Below are positions 34,104 to 43,307 of a DNA stretch of 64,000 nt, in pieces. The notes beneath the pieces are model-generated. The model did no database searches. It saw nothing but the letters and a program-made list of their open reading frames with translations, and was not told the origin of the DNA. The stretch lies in contig NZ_JAKREW010000031.1 in the NCBI RefSeq assembly GCF_022347545.1, positions 1-64,000 of the forward strand, in the 5' to 3' direction. Made by a program: the position numbers and the translations under genes. This stretch comes from Terribium retamae (GTDB taxonomy: Bacteria; Pseudomonadota; Alphaproteobacteria; Rhizobiales; Rhizobiaceae). Each line of letters begins with the position of its first letter. The first letter of the stretch is position 1.

Positions 34104-34754
34104 ATGACGATTGTCGCATCTTCCCTGGAGCAGGCCTCCATGGAGAATCCGCCTGAACGAGCCGGGCCTGAAACGGCTCAACTCGGCCAGCGCCTCAAGG
34201 ATTTGAGGCTGCGGCGCCGGCTCTCGCTCCGCCAGCTTGCCGACAGGACCGGAACCAGCGCGAGTTTCATCAGCCAGCTCGAACGGGGGCTGACCGGTGC
34301 CAGCACCGCGTCGCTCAACCAGATCGCGGCAGCGCTCGGTGTTACCGTTGCAGCGCTTTTCGAGGAACCGGCAACGCCTTCCGCAGAAGGCGTGCTGCGA
34401 CGCAGCCAGCGGCCGGCCATCCCAACCAGCTATGGCTGCCGCAAGACGCTGCTGTCGCGCCGTCCTGCCACCGAGATGGAAGTCTATGTCGGTGAATTCG
34501 AGATCGGCGGCTCGACCGGCCCTGATCTCTATACGCATGGCGACGCCCACGAGATGCTGGTGGTGACCCGGGGTGTCGTCGAAGTCAGCCTCGGCGACAG
34601 CCGCCATGTGCTCGAAGAAGGCGACAGCATCGAATACGCGACCTCCACGCCACATCGCACCGAGAACATCGGCAACGGCCGGGCCGAGGTGATGTGGATC
34701 ATCGCGCCACCAACCTCGGGAGGCGAGGAACTCGACCAATACGTCAGCTGGTGA
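34104..34754 (+). CDS. XRE-family regulator with cupin domain (PuuR-like)
   Basis: This is a 216-residue regulator. The XRE HTH lies at about 25-80 (LGQRLKDLRLRRRLSLRQLA, then TSASFISQLERG). The C-terminal cupin domain (about 140-205) contains LYTHGDAHEMLVVTRGVVEV and the second motif ATSTPHRTENIG. E. coli PuuR, the repressor of putrescine degradation, has this architecture. It directly precedes a polyamine importer and a PuuB-like oxidase on the same strand, so a PuuR-like role is a reasonable inference. GGAG lies 7 nt before the ATG at 34104. Confidence 0.86.
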   Translation: MTIVASSLEQASMENPPERAGPETAQLGQRLKDLRLRRRLSLRQLADRTGTSASFISQLERGLTGASTASLNQIAAALGVTVAALFEEPATPSAEGVLRRSQRPAIPTSYGCRKTLLSRRPATEMEVYVGEFEIGGSTGPDLYTHGDAHEMLVVTRGVVEVSLGDSRHVLEEGDSIEYATSTPHRTENIGNGRAEVMWIIAPPTSGGEELDQYVSW

Positions 34755-34807
34755 CCGCTCGCGACCAGCGACGCTTCACAGAACGTGAGCCAATGGGAGA
34801 AATGACG

Positions 34808-35893
34808 ATGACCATCTTACGCTCAAGACTAGCAGCGATCGGTGCCGTGGCGGCGCTGGGCGTTGCCATGGCAACGGGCGCCTTTGCGCAGGAGAAGCCG
34901 GTAGCCGGTGCGGTTGCCGAGGGCTCGCTCAAAGGCAAGACCCTGACTTTCGCTTCCTTCGGCGGCATCTTCCAGGACGGACAGATCGCGGCCCTCAAGG
35001 AGTTCGTGGACAAATCAGGCGTGAAGCTGCTGAGCGACGGTCCGACCGAGATCGCCAAAGTGCAGGCGCAGGTCGAATCGAAGAACGTGACCTGGGACGT
35101 CGTCGACACTGCTGACTTCCCGCCTTACGTCCATTGCGGGACGCTGTTCCAGAAGCTCGATTTCAGCAAGATCGACACGTCGAAGATCCCGCAGGGCCAG
35201 GTCAGCGACTGTTCGGTGCCGGCGATGAACTATGGCGTCGTGCTGATGTACAAGACCGAGAAGTACAAGGACAACCCGCCCAAGAACTGGGTCGACTTCT
35301 TCGACACCGAGAAGTTCCCCGGCGTGCGTGGCATCGATGGTTCAGGCGACTTCACCGGCGGCTTGCTGGAACAGGCCTTCCGTGCCGCCGGCGGCGATCC
35401 GAAGGCGATGACGAAGGACGATATCGCGAAAGCGGTCGACAAGGTCCGCGAGCTGGGCGGAGACACGATCTACTGGAAGACGGGCGCGGAATCCCAGCAG
35501 CTCGCCGAAGCCGGCGAAGCCGACATGATCATGATGTGGACCGGCCGCGCAATGACCGCGGTGAAGAACGGCGCCAAGTTCACGCCGGCCTGGCAGGACT
35601 GGCTCGTCGTCATGGATCAGCTGACCATCCCTGTCGGCGCCAAGGATCCGGATGCGTCGCATGCGTTGATCAACGCCTATCTCGGCAAGAGCGCGCAGGA
35701 GATCCTGACCAAGGAAACCTCCTACACGCCGATCAACAGCGAGGCGAAGCCGGTTGTCGACGATTCGGTCGCTGCCTTCCTGACCAACACGCCCGAGCGT
35801 CAGAGCCAGGGCTATCAGCAGAACATCAAGTTCTGGGTCGAGAACTTCCAGGCTGCTTCCGAGCAGTGGTCCGCCATGATGGCCGGCGGCTGA
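34808..35893 (+). CDS. Polyamine-type ABC transporter substrate-binding protein
   Basis: This is the receptor of the second cassette, 361 residues. A Sec signal peptide ends at TGAFAQ (about 26). The mature protein starts LKGKTLTFASFGGIFQDGQI and contains DVVDTADFPPYVHCGTLFQK and NPPKNWVDFFDTEKFPG, of the PotD/PotF-like (SBP_bac_8) family. The ATG at 34808 is 8 nt behind GGAGAA; two closer upstream ATGs are less well placed. It is followed after 4 bp by the permease genes. Confidence 0.88.
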   Translation: MTILRSRLAAIGAVAALGVAMATGAFAQEKPVAGAVAEGSLKGKTLTFASFGGIFQDGQIAALKEFVDKSGVKLLSDGPTEIAKVQAQVESKNVTWDVVDTADFPPYVHCGTLFQKLDFSKIDTSKIPQGQVSDCSVPAMNYGVVLMYKTEKYKDNPPKNWVDFFDTEKFPGVRGIDGSGDFTGGLLEQAFRAAGGDPKAMTKDDIAKAVDKVRELGGDTIYWKTGAESQQLAEAGEADMIMMWTGRAMTAVKNGAKFTPAWQDWLVVMDQLTIPVGAKDPDASHALINAYLGKSAQEILTKETSYTPINSEAKPVVDDSVAAFLTNTPERQSQGYQQNIKFWVENFQAASEQWSAMMAGG

Positions 35894-35897
35894 TCCT

Positions 35898-36761
35898 ATG
35901 AGCGCGAGCGACGCTCCGTCCGAAAGGGCAGCCTCACCTCGACGGTCCTGGGGCCCGCTCGCGCTGGCTTTGCCGGCGCTTGTCCTGCTGGTCGCCGTCA
36001 TCGGCTATCCGCTGGCGACGATCGTTATCAGGAGCTTCACCGAGCCCCAGGCAGGTTTGCAGAACTACAGCTGGTTTTTCAGCACGCCGGTCAACCTTGT
36101 CGTGCTGCAGCGAACCTTCACCATCTCGGCCTGGGTCACGCTCGTCTGCGTGTTCTGCGCCTATCCTTTCGCTTACGCCATGACTGCCGTCGGCCCCAAG
36201 CTCCGCATGCTGCTCACGCTGTGCGTGCTCATCCCGTTTTGGGTGAGCGGCGTTGTGCGCACGCTGTCCTGGGTCATCCTGCTGCAGGATTCCGGCGTCA
36301 TCAATTCGATGTTGCGCTCGGTCGGTCTCGATGGCGTCAGGCTGATCCGCACGCAGACCGGCGTCATCATCGGCATGGCGCAGGTGCTGCTGCCCTTCAT
36401 GGTGCTGCCGCTCTATTCGGTCATGAAAGGTATCGACCTGCGCCTCGTGCAGGCGGCGCGCAGCCTCGGCGCCGGCCCGATCCGCGCCTTCTTCACTGTC
36501 TACCTGCCGCTGTCGCTGCCGGGTGTCTATGCCGGCGCGATCATCGTCTTCATCCTGGCGCTGGGCTTCTACATCACGCCTGCTCTGCTCGGCGGGCCGC
36601 GCTCGACCATGCTGTCGACACTGGTCCAGAACCAGGTGCTCAGCCTGCTGCAATGGGGCCGCGGCGGCGCGATGGGTGTCGTGCTGCTGGTTGCGACCTT
36701 CCTTCTCCTGGCCCTTGCGGGCCCGCTGATGCGCCAGAGACACAAGCAGGGGACGCGCTGA
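35898..36761 (+). CDS. Polyamine-type ABC transporter permease (PotB/PotH-like)
   Basis: This is a 287-residue permease with six hydrophobic helices, the first at about 18-38. The EAA-type loop reads QAARSLGAGPIRAFFTVYLP. WVSGVVRTLSWVILLQDSGV is typical of PotB/PotH. It lies 4 bp after the binding-protein gene, and its stop overlaps the next start (TGATG). Confidence 0.92.
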   Translation: MSASDAPSERAASPRRSWGPLALALPALVLLVAVIGYPLATIVIRSFTEPQAGLQNYSWFFSTPVNLVVLQRTFTISAWVTLVCVFCAYPFAYAMTAVGPKLRMLLTLCVLIPFWVSGVVRTLSWVILLQDSGVINSMLRSVGLDGVRLIRTQTGVIIGMAQVLLPFMVLPLYSVMKGIDLRLVQAARSLGAGPIRAFFTVYLPLSLPGVYAGAIIVFILALGFYITPALLGGPRSTMLSTLVQNQVLSLLQWGRGGAMGVVLLVATFLLLALAGPLMRQRHKQGTR

Positions 36762-37558
36762 TGACGATGCATCCGCTCACCCGCGTCCTGCTGGGCCTCG
36801 CCTGCATCCTCGTCGGCCTCTGGCTCGTCGCGCCGACATTGGTCGTCGTGCCGATGTCCTTCAACGAGAACAAGTCGCTGGCTTTCCCGCCGCAGGGCTT
36901 CTCCTGGCAGTGGTACCAGAATTTCGTCACCAACCCGGAATGGTCGACCAGCTTCTTCAACTCGCTGAAGGTCGCAGTCGTCGTCGCCATCCTTGCCACT
37001 GTCCTCGGCACGCTCGCGGCCTTTGGGCTGGACCGCATGCGGGCTCGGCCCGCAGGGCTGTTGCGCATGTTGCTGCTGACACCGATGGTCGTGCCGGGCG
37101 TCGTGCTGGCGATCGGTATCTATGCCGTCTACCTCGATGCGCGGCTTGTCGGCACCATGACCGGCTTCGTGCTCGCCCATACCATCCTGGCGCTGCCTTT
37201 CGTGCTGATCGCCGTTCAGGCCAGCCTCGAAGTCTTCGATAAACGTCTGGAAACGGCCGCCGCGAGCCTCGGCGCCGGCCGCATCGCGACTTTCCGCACC
37301 GTGACACTGCCGCTGATCGCGCCCGGCATCCTTTCCGGTCTGCTCTTCGCCTTCGTGACATCGTTCGACGAAATCATCGTCTCGCTGTTCATCACCAGCC
37401 CTTACATGAAGACCCTGCCGGTGCAGATCTTCACCTCGATCACGCGCGATGCGGATCCAACGGTTGCCGCCGTCGGCACGATCCTGCTTTGCGCCACCAC
37501 CATCCTGATCGGCGGCGGCCTGCTGCTGCTTGGACGCGACAGAAGGAGCAGCCTGTGA
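36761..37558 (+). CDS. Polyamine-type ABC transporter permease (PotC/PotI-like)
   Basis: This is a 265-residue permease. It has LAFPPQGFSWQWYQNF after the first helix, a common PotC/PotI segment, and the EAA-type loop TAAASLGAGRIATFRTVTLP. FVTSFDEIIVSLFITSPYMK near 200-220 is also typical. The stop overlaps the ATPase start by 4 bp (GTGA). Confidence 0.92.
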   Translation: MTMHPLTRVLLGLACILVGLWLVAPTLVVVPMSFNENKSLAFPPQGFSWQWYQNFVTNPEWSTSFFNSLKVAVVVAILATVLGTLAAFGLDRMRARPAGLLRMLLLTPMVVPGVVLAIGIYAVYLDARLVGTMTGFVLAHTILALPFVLIAVQASLEVFDKRLETAAASLGAGRIATFRTVTLPLIAPGILSGLLFAFVTSFDEIIVSLFITSPYMKTLPVQIFTSITRDADPTVAAVGTILLCATTILIGGGLLLLGRDRRSSL

Positions 37559-38670
37559 GCGAGACCGGCAAACAGCGCGGCGCGGCGATCGACCTCAGTG
37601 CGGTCAGCAAGGCCTATGGCAGCTTCCGGGCTCTGGACGACATCTCGCTTCACGTCGAGCCTGGTGAGTTCATGACGCTGCTCGGCCCCTCCGGTTCCGG
37701 CAAGACGACCACGCTCAACGTGATCGCCGGCTTCACCGAGGTCTCCTCGGGCAGCCTGCAGGTGGGCGGACGCAGCGTGGTCGGCGTGCCGGCGCACAAG
37801 CGCAACATCGGCGTCGTCTTCCAGCACTATGCGCTTTTTCCCCACATGACGGTCGGCCGCAATGTCGCCTATCCGCTGGCTTTGCGCGGCATTGCGAAGG
37901 CGGAACGCGAGGCACGCGTGAAGCGGGCGCTCGACATGGTGCGCATGGCAGACTTCGCCCACCGCTATCCCAGCGAACTCTCCGGCGGTCAGCAGCAGCG
38001 TGTTGCGCTTGCGCGCGCCATCGTCTTCGACCCACCGCTGCTTCTCATGGACGAGCCGCTCGGAGCGCTCGACAAGAAGCTGCGCGAATGGCTGCAGCTG
38101 GAGATCAAGCGCATCCACCGCGAGCTCGGCACGACTTTCGTCTATGTCACGCATGATCAGGAAGAAGCGCTCGTGCTGTCGGACCGCATCGCCGTCTTCA
38201 ACCGTGGCAAGATCGAACAGGTCGGCACCGGGCGTGATCTCTATGATGCCCCCGCGACACTTTTCGTCGGCCGTTTCATCGGAGATTCCACCGTCCTGCG
38301 CGGGCGGCCACGTGGCGACAGGTCGAGCACGGCACTCGACATTGCCGGCGAGACCGTGACGGCACCGCATAGGCACGCCGGCGACACCCAGCCCGTCCTT
38401 CTCCTTCGCCCGGAGAAGCTGACGATTCGCCGACCTGGCAGCGACCGTCGTGACGGCCACAACCGGCTTTCCGGCACCGTCTCTGAAGCGATCTATCTCG
38501 GCTCCGGCTCGAAATATGAAGTCCGGCTCCGTGACGGCTCGACCGCCATCGTGCGGTCGCCGCTCACCGACACCAGCTTTGCGATCGGTGAGACGGTCGA
38601 GCTCTGCTTCCGCGGCGAAGACGCCAAGCTTCTCGCCGACGACAGCACGGCCGACACCACCCTCACCTGA
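37555..38670 (+). CDS. Polyamine-type ABC transporter ATP-binding protein (PotA-like)
   Basis: This is a 371-residue ATPase. It starts at GTG 37555, 6 nt behind an AGGAG site. Walker A GPSGSGKTT, signature LSGGQQQRVALARAI, Walker B LLLMDEPLGALD and the THDQEEAL switch are present. The C-terminal part (about 260-360) is a TOBE-type domain with LLRPEKLTI. It completes the importer, and the oxidase gene follows 21 bp later. Confidence 0.92.
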   Translation: MSETGKQRGAAIDLSAVSKAYGSFRALDDISLHVEPGEFMTLLGPSGSGKTTTLNVIAGFTEVSSGSLQVGGRSVVGVPAHKRNIGVVFQHYALFPHMTVGRNVAYPLALRGIAKAEREARVKRALDMVRMADFAHRYPSELSGGQQQRVALARAIVFDPPLLLMDEPLGALDKKLREWLQLEIKRIHRELGTTFVYVTHDQEEALVLSDRIAVFNRGKIEQVGTGRDLYDAPATLFVGRFIGDSTVLRGRPRGDRSSTALDIAGETVTAPHRHAGDTQPVLLLRPEKLTIRRPGSDRRDGHNRLSGTVSEAIYLGSGSKYEVRLRDGSTAIVRSPLTDTSFAIGETVELCFRGEDAKLLADDSTADTTLT

Positions 38671-38691
38671 CAACTCTGGAAAACCAACATC

Positions 38692-40077
38692 ATGCATGCT
38701 GAGCGCAACGGCGACATCTCGTTCTGGTATGCCGACATTGGCGGCCGGCCGGCGCCTCGCCCGCCCATGCCGGGAAATCTCGAGGTCGACGTCGCGATCG
38801 TCGGCGCCGGCTATACGGGGCTCTGGACGGCCTATTACCTCAAGCAGGCGAAGCCGGATCTTTCCATAGCCATCCTGGAACGCGAGTTCGCTGGCTTCGG
38901 AGCCTCGGGACGCAATGGTGGCTGGCTATCCGGAGGCTTCGGCTGGTCGCGGGAGAAATATTTGAAGACATCCAGCCGCGAAGGCGTGGTCGCCATGCAG
39001 AAGGCGATGGCCGGCACCGTCGACGAGGTCATCCGTGTGGCGGACAAGGAAGGTATCGACGCCGACATCCGGCGAACAGGCAACCTTACCGTCGCGACCA
39101 ATGGACCGCAGCTGGAGCGAGCGAAGGCCGAATTCGAAGAAACCCGGTCCTGGGACTTCAACCCCTCAAGGCTGGAGTGGCTCGATGCGGCCCAGGCGAG
39201 GGCCCGCATCAACATCCACAATGTGCTCGGCGGTTACGTCATCAACGGTCAGGCGCGCGTGCAGCCGGCAAAACTCGTGCGAGGACTGGCGGAGGCAGTC
39301 GAACGCTTGGGGGTCGCGATCCACGAGCAGACCGCCGTCACCAACATCGAACCGGGCGTTGTTTCGACCAACCGGGGGACGGTGAAGGCCGGAACCATCA
39401 TCCGCGCGACCGAAGGGTTTACGGCGGGCCTGCCCGGGCAGGAGCGTACCTGGCTGGCGCTCAACAGCGCGCAGATCGTCACCGAGCCGGTTCCGGATGC
39501 GCTTTGGGAAAAGATCGGCTGGGCCGGCTACGAACTCCTTGGTGATGCTGCCCATGCCTATTGTTACGCGCAACGCACCCGCGAGGGGCGCATCACCATG
39601 GGCGGACGCGGCGTTCCTTATCGGTACGGCTCTGCCACGGACGTGAACGGGCAGACCCAGCAGGCAACCATAGACAAGCTGCATGCGATCCTGAAGCGCC
39701 TGCTCCCGCAGGCTGCACATCTGCGCATCGACCATGCCTGGTGCGGCGTATTGGGCGTCCCGCGCGATTGGTGCACCACGGTCGGCCTCGATCCGAAGAC
39801 GCGGATCGGCTGGGCGGGCGGTTATGTCGGGCTGGGCGTGTCGAGTTCGAACCTGTCCGGCCGCACGCTGACCGATCTCGTTCTCGGCCAGGACACCGAG
39901 CTGGTGCGCCTGCCGTGGGTGAACCGACAGGTGCGCAAATGGGAGCCCGAGCCGCTGCGGTGGCTCGGTGTCCATTCCATGTATCAGCTCTACCGCATCG
40001 CCGACGAGCGCGAGGAACGCGGTTTGCAGCATTCCTCCCGGCTTGCCGCGATCGCCGACCGCATCACCGGGCACTAG
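38692..40077 (+). CDS. FAD-dependent oxidoreductase, gamma-glutamylputrescine-oxidase-like (PuuB/OrdL family)
   Basis: This is a 461-residue DAO-type flavoenzyme. The FAD motif VDVAIVGAGYTGLWTAYYL is at 33-51, followed by FGASGRNGGWLSGGFGW, which is characteristic of the PuuB/OrdL group. The C-terminal GWAGGYVGLGVSSSNLSGRT closes the FAD site. PuuB oxidises gamma-glutamylputrescine. Position behind a PuuR-like regulator and a polyamine importer supports amine oxidation, but puuA, puuC and puuD are not in the window, so the direct substrate is uncertain. The TAG stop is the first triplet of a TAGAGC repeat boundary. Confidence 0.85.
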   Translation: MHAERNGDISFWYADIGGRPAPRPPMPGNLEVDVAIVGAGYTGLWTAYYLKQAKPDLSIAILEREFAGFGASGRNGGWLSGGFGWSREKYLKTSSREGVVAMQKAMAGTVDEVIRVADKEGIDADIRRTGNLTVATNGPQLERAKAEFEETRSWDFNPSRLEWLDAAQARARINIHNVLGGYVINGQARVQPAKLVRGLAEAVERLGVAIHEQTAVTNIEPGVVSTNRGTVKAGTIIRATEGFTAGLPGQERTWLALNSAQIVTEPVPDALWEKIGWAGYELLGDAAHAYCYAQRTREGRITMGGRGVPYRYGSATDVNGQTQQATIDKLHAILKRLLPQAAHLRIDHAWCGVLGVPRDWCTTVGLDPKTRIGWAGGYVGLGVSSSNLSGRTLTDLVLGQDTELVRLPWVNRQVRKWEPEPLRWLGVHSMYQLYRIADEREERGLQHSSRLAAIADRITGH

Positions 40078-40115
40078 AGCTTCAGAACAAACTTCCACGA
40101 ACTGCGAGAGTGACC

Positions 40116-40466
40116 ATGATCGATCTGGAGACCTTCAAAAGCCTTGCCGGTGTCGAGTTGGGCGCGCCGGTGCCCAAGCCGACGTCTATCGAGGGCAATC
40201 AGATGGAGGCCGCCACGTCGCTTTGGAGCTCGCCTGACGGCAAGCTGGACGTCGGTGTCTGGGAATGCACGCCGGGCCGCTTTACCGCTGACCGCTCGGA
40301 CTCGACGGAGATATGTCACATCGTCTCGGGCAAGGCCGAGATGCGGGATCATCAGGGGCAGGCGCGCGTCCTGGGTCCGGGCGACCTGCTGGTGTTGCCG
40401 AAAGGCTGGAAGGGCGAGTGGCGGATCCTCGAGACGACCCGCAAGCTCTATTTGATCCAGGCATAG
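40116..40466 (+). CDS. Single-domain cupin (EutQ/DUF861-like)
   Basis: This is a 116-residue small beta-barrel cupin. The segments STEICHIVSGKAEMRDHQGQ and LGPGDLLVLPKGWKGEWRIL form the two cupin motifs. The metal-binding histidine set looks incomplete compared with classical cupins, as is usual in the DUF861 (Cupin_3) group. Members often sit beside amine or amino-acid oxidases. It follows the PuuB-like gene by 38 bp and is the last gene of the cassette. Its TAG stop is fused to a TAGAGC repeat. Confidence 0.8.
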   Translation: MIDLETFKSLAGVELGAPVPKPTSIEGNQMEAATSLWSSPDGKLDVGVWECTPGRFTADRSDSTEICHIVSGKAEMRDHQGQARVLGPGDLLVLPKGWKGEWRILETTRKLYLIQA

Positions 40467-40492
40467 AGCGTTTCCATTTTCACGGAAACGCT
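40467..40492. repeat. AGCGTTTCC-type palindromic repeat
   Basis: AGCGTTTCC and GGAAACGCT form 9-bp perfect arms around an 8-nt loop, starting at the base after the cupin stop codon. The same arms recur at 58621-58652 and, degenerate, at about 42538-42578. It may stop transcription from both sides, but there is no T-tract. Confidence 0.65.
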
Positions 40493-40558
40493 GAAGCACT
40501 CTGACGCTTTTACGCAAGCCCGGACGATACGATCGCCCGGGAGCAGTGATGGTGATGC

Positions 40559-42394
40559 TTACTCCGGCACGTGCCGGACCGCACCCTTGTCGGCGCTGAG
40601 CGCAAAAGCGGCGTAGGCGCGCAGTGCCGGCGTCACATTGCGCTTGCGCTTCTCGACAGGCTGCCAGCCCTTGGCATCCTGCTCCTTGCGGCGCGCGGCC
40701 AATTCTTCGTCACTGACCAGCAGGTTGATGGTGCGACCGGGGATGTCGATAGCGATCTGGTCGCCCTCCCGCACCAGGCCGATGGCGCCACCGGTTGCGG
40801 CTTCCGGCGAGGCATGCCCGATCGACAGGCCGGACGTGCCGCCCGAAAAACGGCCGTCGGTCAGCAGCGCGCAGGCCTTGCCGAGCCCTTTCGACTTCAG
40901 GTAGCTGGTCGGATAGAGCATCTCCTGCATGCCTGGGCCGCCCTTCGGGCCCTCGTAGCGGATCACCACCACGTCGCCAGCCACGACCTCATTGCCGAGG
41001 ATGGCCTTCACCGCGGCGTCCTGGCTCTCATAGACCTTGGCCGGTCCGGTAAACTTGAGGATCGACTCGTCGACGCCTGCGGTCTTCACCACGCAGCCGT
41101 CGAGCGCGATGTTGCCCTTCAGCACGGCCAGGCCGCCATCCTTGGAGAAGGGGTGTTCGGCCGAACGGATGACGCCGTTTTCACGGTCGAGATCGAGCTC
41201 ATCCCAGCGGCGGTCCTGGCTGAAAGCGACCTGGGTCGGCACCCCGCCAGGGGCGGCCATGTAGAATTTACGCACGTTTTCGGCCGTGGTGCGCGAGATG
41301 TCCCAGCGCTCGATGGCGTCGCCGATCGTTTCGGTATGCACGGTCGGCTGGTTGCGATTGATCAACCCGGCTTTGTCGAGCTGGCCGAGGATGGCCATGA
41401 TGCCGCCGGCGCGGTGCACGTCTTCCATGTGCACGTCCTGCTTGGCGGGCGCGACCTTGGAAAGCACGGGCACCTTGCGCGACAGGCGATCGATGTCGTC
41501 CATCGTGAAGTCGATGCCGCCTTCCTGTGCCGCAGCAAGGATGTGCAGCACCGTGTTCGTCGAGCCGCCCATGGCGATGTCCAGCGCCATCGCATTCTCG
41601 AAGGCCGGCTTGGCGGCAATGTTGCGCGGCAGAACGCTGTCGTCTTCCTGCTCGTAATAGCGCTGGGCAAGGTCGACCACGAGATGGCCGGCTTCGACGA
41701 ACAGCCGCTTGCGGTCGGCATGCGTTGCCAGCGTCGAGCCGTTGCCCGGCAGCGAAAGGCCGAGCGCTTCGGTCAGGCAGTTCATCGAATTGGCGGTGAA
41801 CATACCCGAGCACGAGCCGCAGGTCGGGCAGGCCGAGCGTTCGATGACCTTGACCTCCTCGTCGGAGACCTTGTCATCGGCGGCGGCCACCATGGCGTCG
41901 ATCAGGTCGACTGCAGTGACCTTGTCCTTCCAGACGACCTTGCCTGCTTCCATCGGGCCGCCGGAAACGAAGACGGCGGGGATGTTGAGCCGCATGGCGG
42001 CCATCAGCATTCCGGGCGTGATCTTGTCGCAGTTGGAGATGCAGACCATGGCGTCGGCGCAATGCGCATTGACCATATATTCGACGCTGTCGGCGATGAG
42101 TTCGCGGCTCGGCAGCGAATAAAGCATGCCATCATGGCCCATCGCGATACCGTCGTCGACGGCAATCGTGTTGAACTCCTTGGCGACGCCGCCGGCTGCC
42201 TCGATCTCCCGGGCGACCAACTGGCCGAGGTCCTTGAGATGCACGTGGCCGGGCACGAACTGCGTGAAGGAGTTCACCACCGCGATAATCGGCTTGCCGA
42301 AATCCGAATCCTTCATGCCGGTGGCGCGCCACAAGCCGCGGGCGCCGGCCATGTTGCGGCCATGGGTGGTGGTTCGGGAGCGATAGGCTGGCAT
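40559..42394 (-). CDS. ilvD: Dihydroxy-acid dehydratase
   Basis: IlvD dehydrates 2,3-dihydroxy-isovalerate and 2,3-dihydroxy-3-methylvalerate, the penultimate step of valine and isoleucine synthesis. It has 611 residues. Iron-sulfur cysteines C122 (SNCDKITPGM) and C195 (CPTCGSCSGMF) match known cluster ligands, and GLSLPGNGSTLATHA follows. The start PAYRSRTTTHGRNMAGARGL is standard; the longer frame to 42487 is not needed. It is transcribed alone and converges on the cupin gene. Confidence 0.96.
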   Translation of the reverse strand: MPAYRSRTTTHGRNMAGARGLWRATGMKDSDFGKPIIAVVNSFTQFVPGHVHLKDLGQLVAREIEAAGGVAKEFNTIAVDDGIAMGHDGMLYSLPSRELIADSVEYMVNAHCADAMVCISNCDKITPGMLMAAMRLNIPAVFVSGGPMEAGKVVWKDKVTAVDLIDAMVAAADDKVSDEEVKVIERSACPTCGSCSGMFTANSMNCLTEALGLSLPGNGSTLATHADRKRLFVEAGHLVVDLAQRYYEQEDDSVLPRNIAAKPAFENAMALDIAMGGSTNTVLHILAAAQEGGIDFTMDDIDRLSRKVPVLSKVAPAKQDVHMEDVHRAGGIMAILGQLDKAGLINRNQPTVHTETIGDAIERWDISRTTAENVRKFYMAAPGGVPTQVAFSQDRRWDELDLDRENGVIRSAEHPFSKDGGLAVLKGNIALDGCVVKTAGVDESILKFTGPAKVYESQDAAVKAILGNEVVAGDVVVIRYEGPKGGPGMQEMLYPTSYLKSKGLGKACALLTDGRFSGGTSGLSIGHASPEAATGGAIGLVREGDQIAIDIPGRTINLLVSDEELAARRKEQDAKGWQPVEKRKRNVTPALRAYAAFALSADKGAVRHVPE

Positions 42395-42757
42395 GGGTAC
42401 TGTCCTTGATGCCTGTACGGCAGGTTCCTGTGCGATCAACTTAGATAGGAAGCTGGCGTTATATACGCCATGAGCCCGTCTGGCCATGGTTTTGCGGCAA
42501 AGCCGGCTTCACGGAAACGCGACGGTTCCTGCAACCGGAGCATCTCCGTTTTTCACGGAAAACGCGCAGACGCTCTGGCTTTTATTTTTATCCATTTCCC
42601 GATGCAAATCCGCTGCTGGAATAGCTCAGCCAAGAAAAATGCCGGTAGCTGTCGGATCGATGTGGTCTCGCCCGTCCTTGGGAGACGGTGGCTGATATCG
42701 GCGATCGTCAGACGGATCGCCGCGAAACATTCGAAGAAATTTCTCAGGAGGAAGACC
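42395..42757. other. Non-coding region between ilvD and the VOC gene
   Basis: These 363 bases separate divergent genes and hold no convincing ORF. They contain the dyad at 42454, a degenerate copy of the AGCGTTTCC-type repeat (about 42500-42580, with GAGCATCTCCGTTTTTCACGG), and then the leader of the VOC gene with an AGGAGG ribosome site at 42747-42752. Confidence 0.5.
42454..42470. promoter_or_regulatory. TGGCGT-TATAT-ACGCCA dyad upstream of ilvD
   Basis: Perfect 6-bp arms flank an AT core, 60-76 bp upstream of the ilvD start on the minus strand. The core could be a -10 element with a repressor site around it. No regulator is assigned. Confidence 0.3.
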
Positions 42758-43234
42758 ATGCAGAAGATCACCCCGTGCCTGTGGTTCGAGAACAACGATG
42801 CCGAGGATGCCTTCAAGTTCTATTCGTCGATTTTCAAGAACAGCAAGATTGTCGACGAAATGTACTGGGGCGAGGCTGGTGGGGAACAGAAGGGCAAGCT
42901 TCTGGTCGCCACCTTCGAACTCGATGGTATGCAGTTCCAGGCGCTGAATGGCGGCCCGCATGCGACCTTCAACGATGCGATCTCGCTCAGCATCGACTGC
43001 AAGGACCAGGAAGAAGTCGACCACTATTGGAACGGTCTTACCGCCGATGGCGGCAAGGAGGTCCAGTGCGGCTGGCTGAAGGACAAGTACGGTATTTCCT
43101 GGCAGGTGGTACCCGAAATATTGCCCCGGCTGTTGCGAGACAAGGATCAGGCCAAGGCCGATCGCGTGATGCAGGCGATGATGAAGATGGTGAAGATCGA
43201 TATCGCCGCACTGGAAGCCGCTGCCAGGGGATAA
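42758..43234 (+). CDS. PhnB-like VOC-fold protein (3-demethylubiquinone methyltransferase-like family name)
   Basis: This is a 158-residue single-chain VOC (glyoxalase-fold) protein. It starts QKITPCLWFENNDAEDAFKF and contains YYSSIF-like sequence, GMQFQALNGGP and YGISWQVVPE. These are typical of the PhnB/3-dmu-9_3-mt Pfam group, whose name is historical and does not show methyltransferase activity. A clear AGGAGGAAG ribosome site precedes it. The enzymatic role is unknown. A strong terminator follows. Confidence 0.85.
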   Translation: MQKITPCLWFENNDAEDAFKFYSSIFKNSKIVDEMYWGEAGGEQKGKLLVATFELDGMQFQALNGGPHATFNDAISLSIDCKDQEEVDHYWNGLTADGGKEVQCGWLKDKYGISWQVVPEILPRLLRDKDQAKADRVMQAMMKMVKIDIAALEAAARG

Positions 43235-43253
43235 TTTCGAAGCTTCGAAACAA

Positions 43254-43288
43254 ACAGGGCGCCGGATTGCTCCGGCGCCCTGTTTTTT
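43254..43288. terminator. Bidirectional rho-independent terminator
   Basis: ACAGGGCGCCGGA and TCCGGCGCCCTGT pair perfectly (13 bp) across a TTGC loop and are followed by six T on the plus strand. On the minus strand the stem is followed by TTTGTTTCG. It lies between the convergent VOC and RND genes and serves both. A separate 16-bp palindrome, TTTCGAAGCTTCGAAA, lies at 43235-43250, right after the VOC stop. Confidence 0.9.
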
Positions 43289-43307
43289 GTTTCTTGTCGG
43301 CTGCCGC

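Noticed and set aside
40467..40492. Classical rho-independent terminator after the cupin gene
   Set aside because: The hairpin is good but no T-tract follows, and the same hairpin occurs in other gaps, so it is treated as a repeat.
40571..42409. Plus-strand frame of 612 codons
   Set aside because: It is an antisense mirror of ilvD, whose iron-sulfur motifs are intact on the minus strand.
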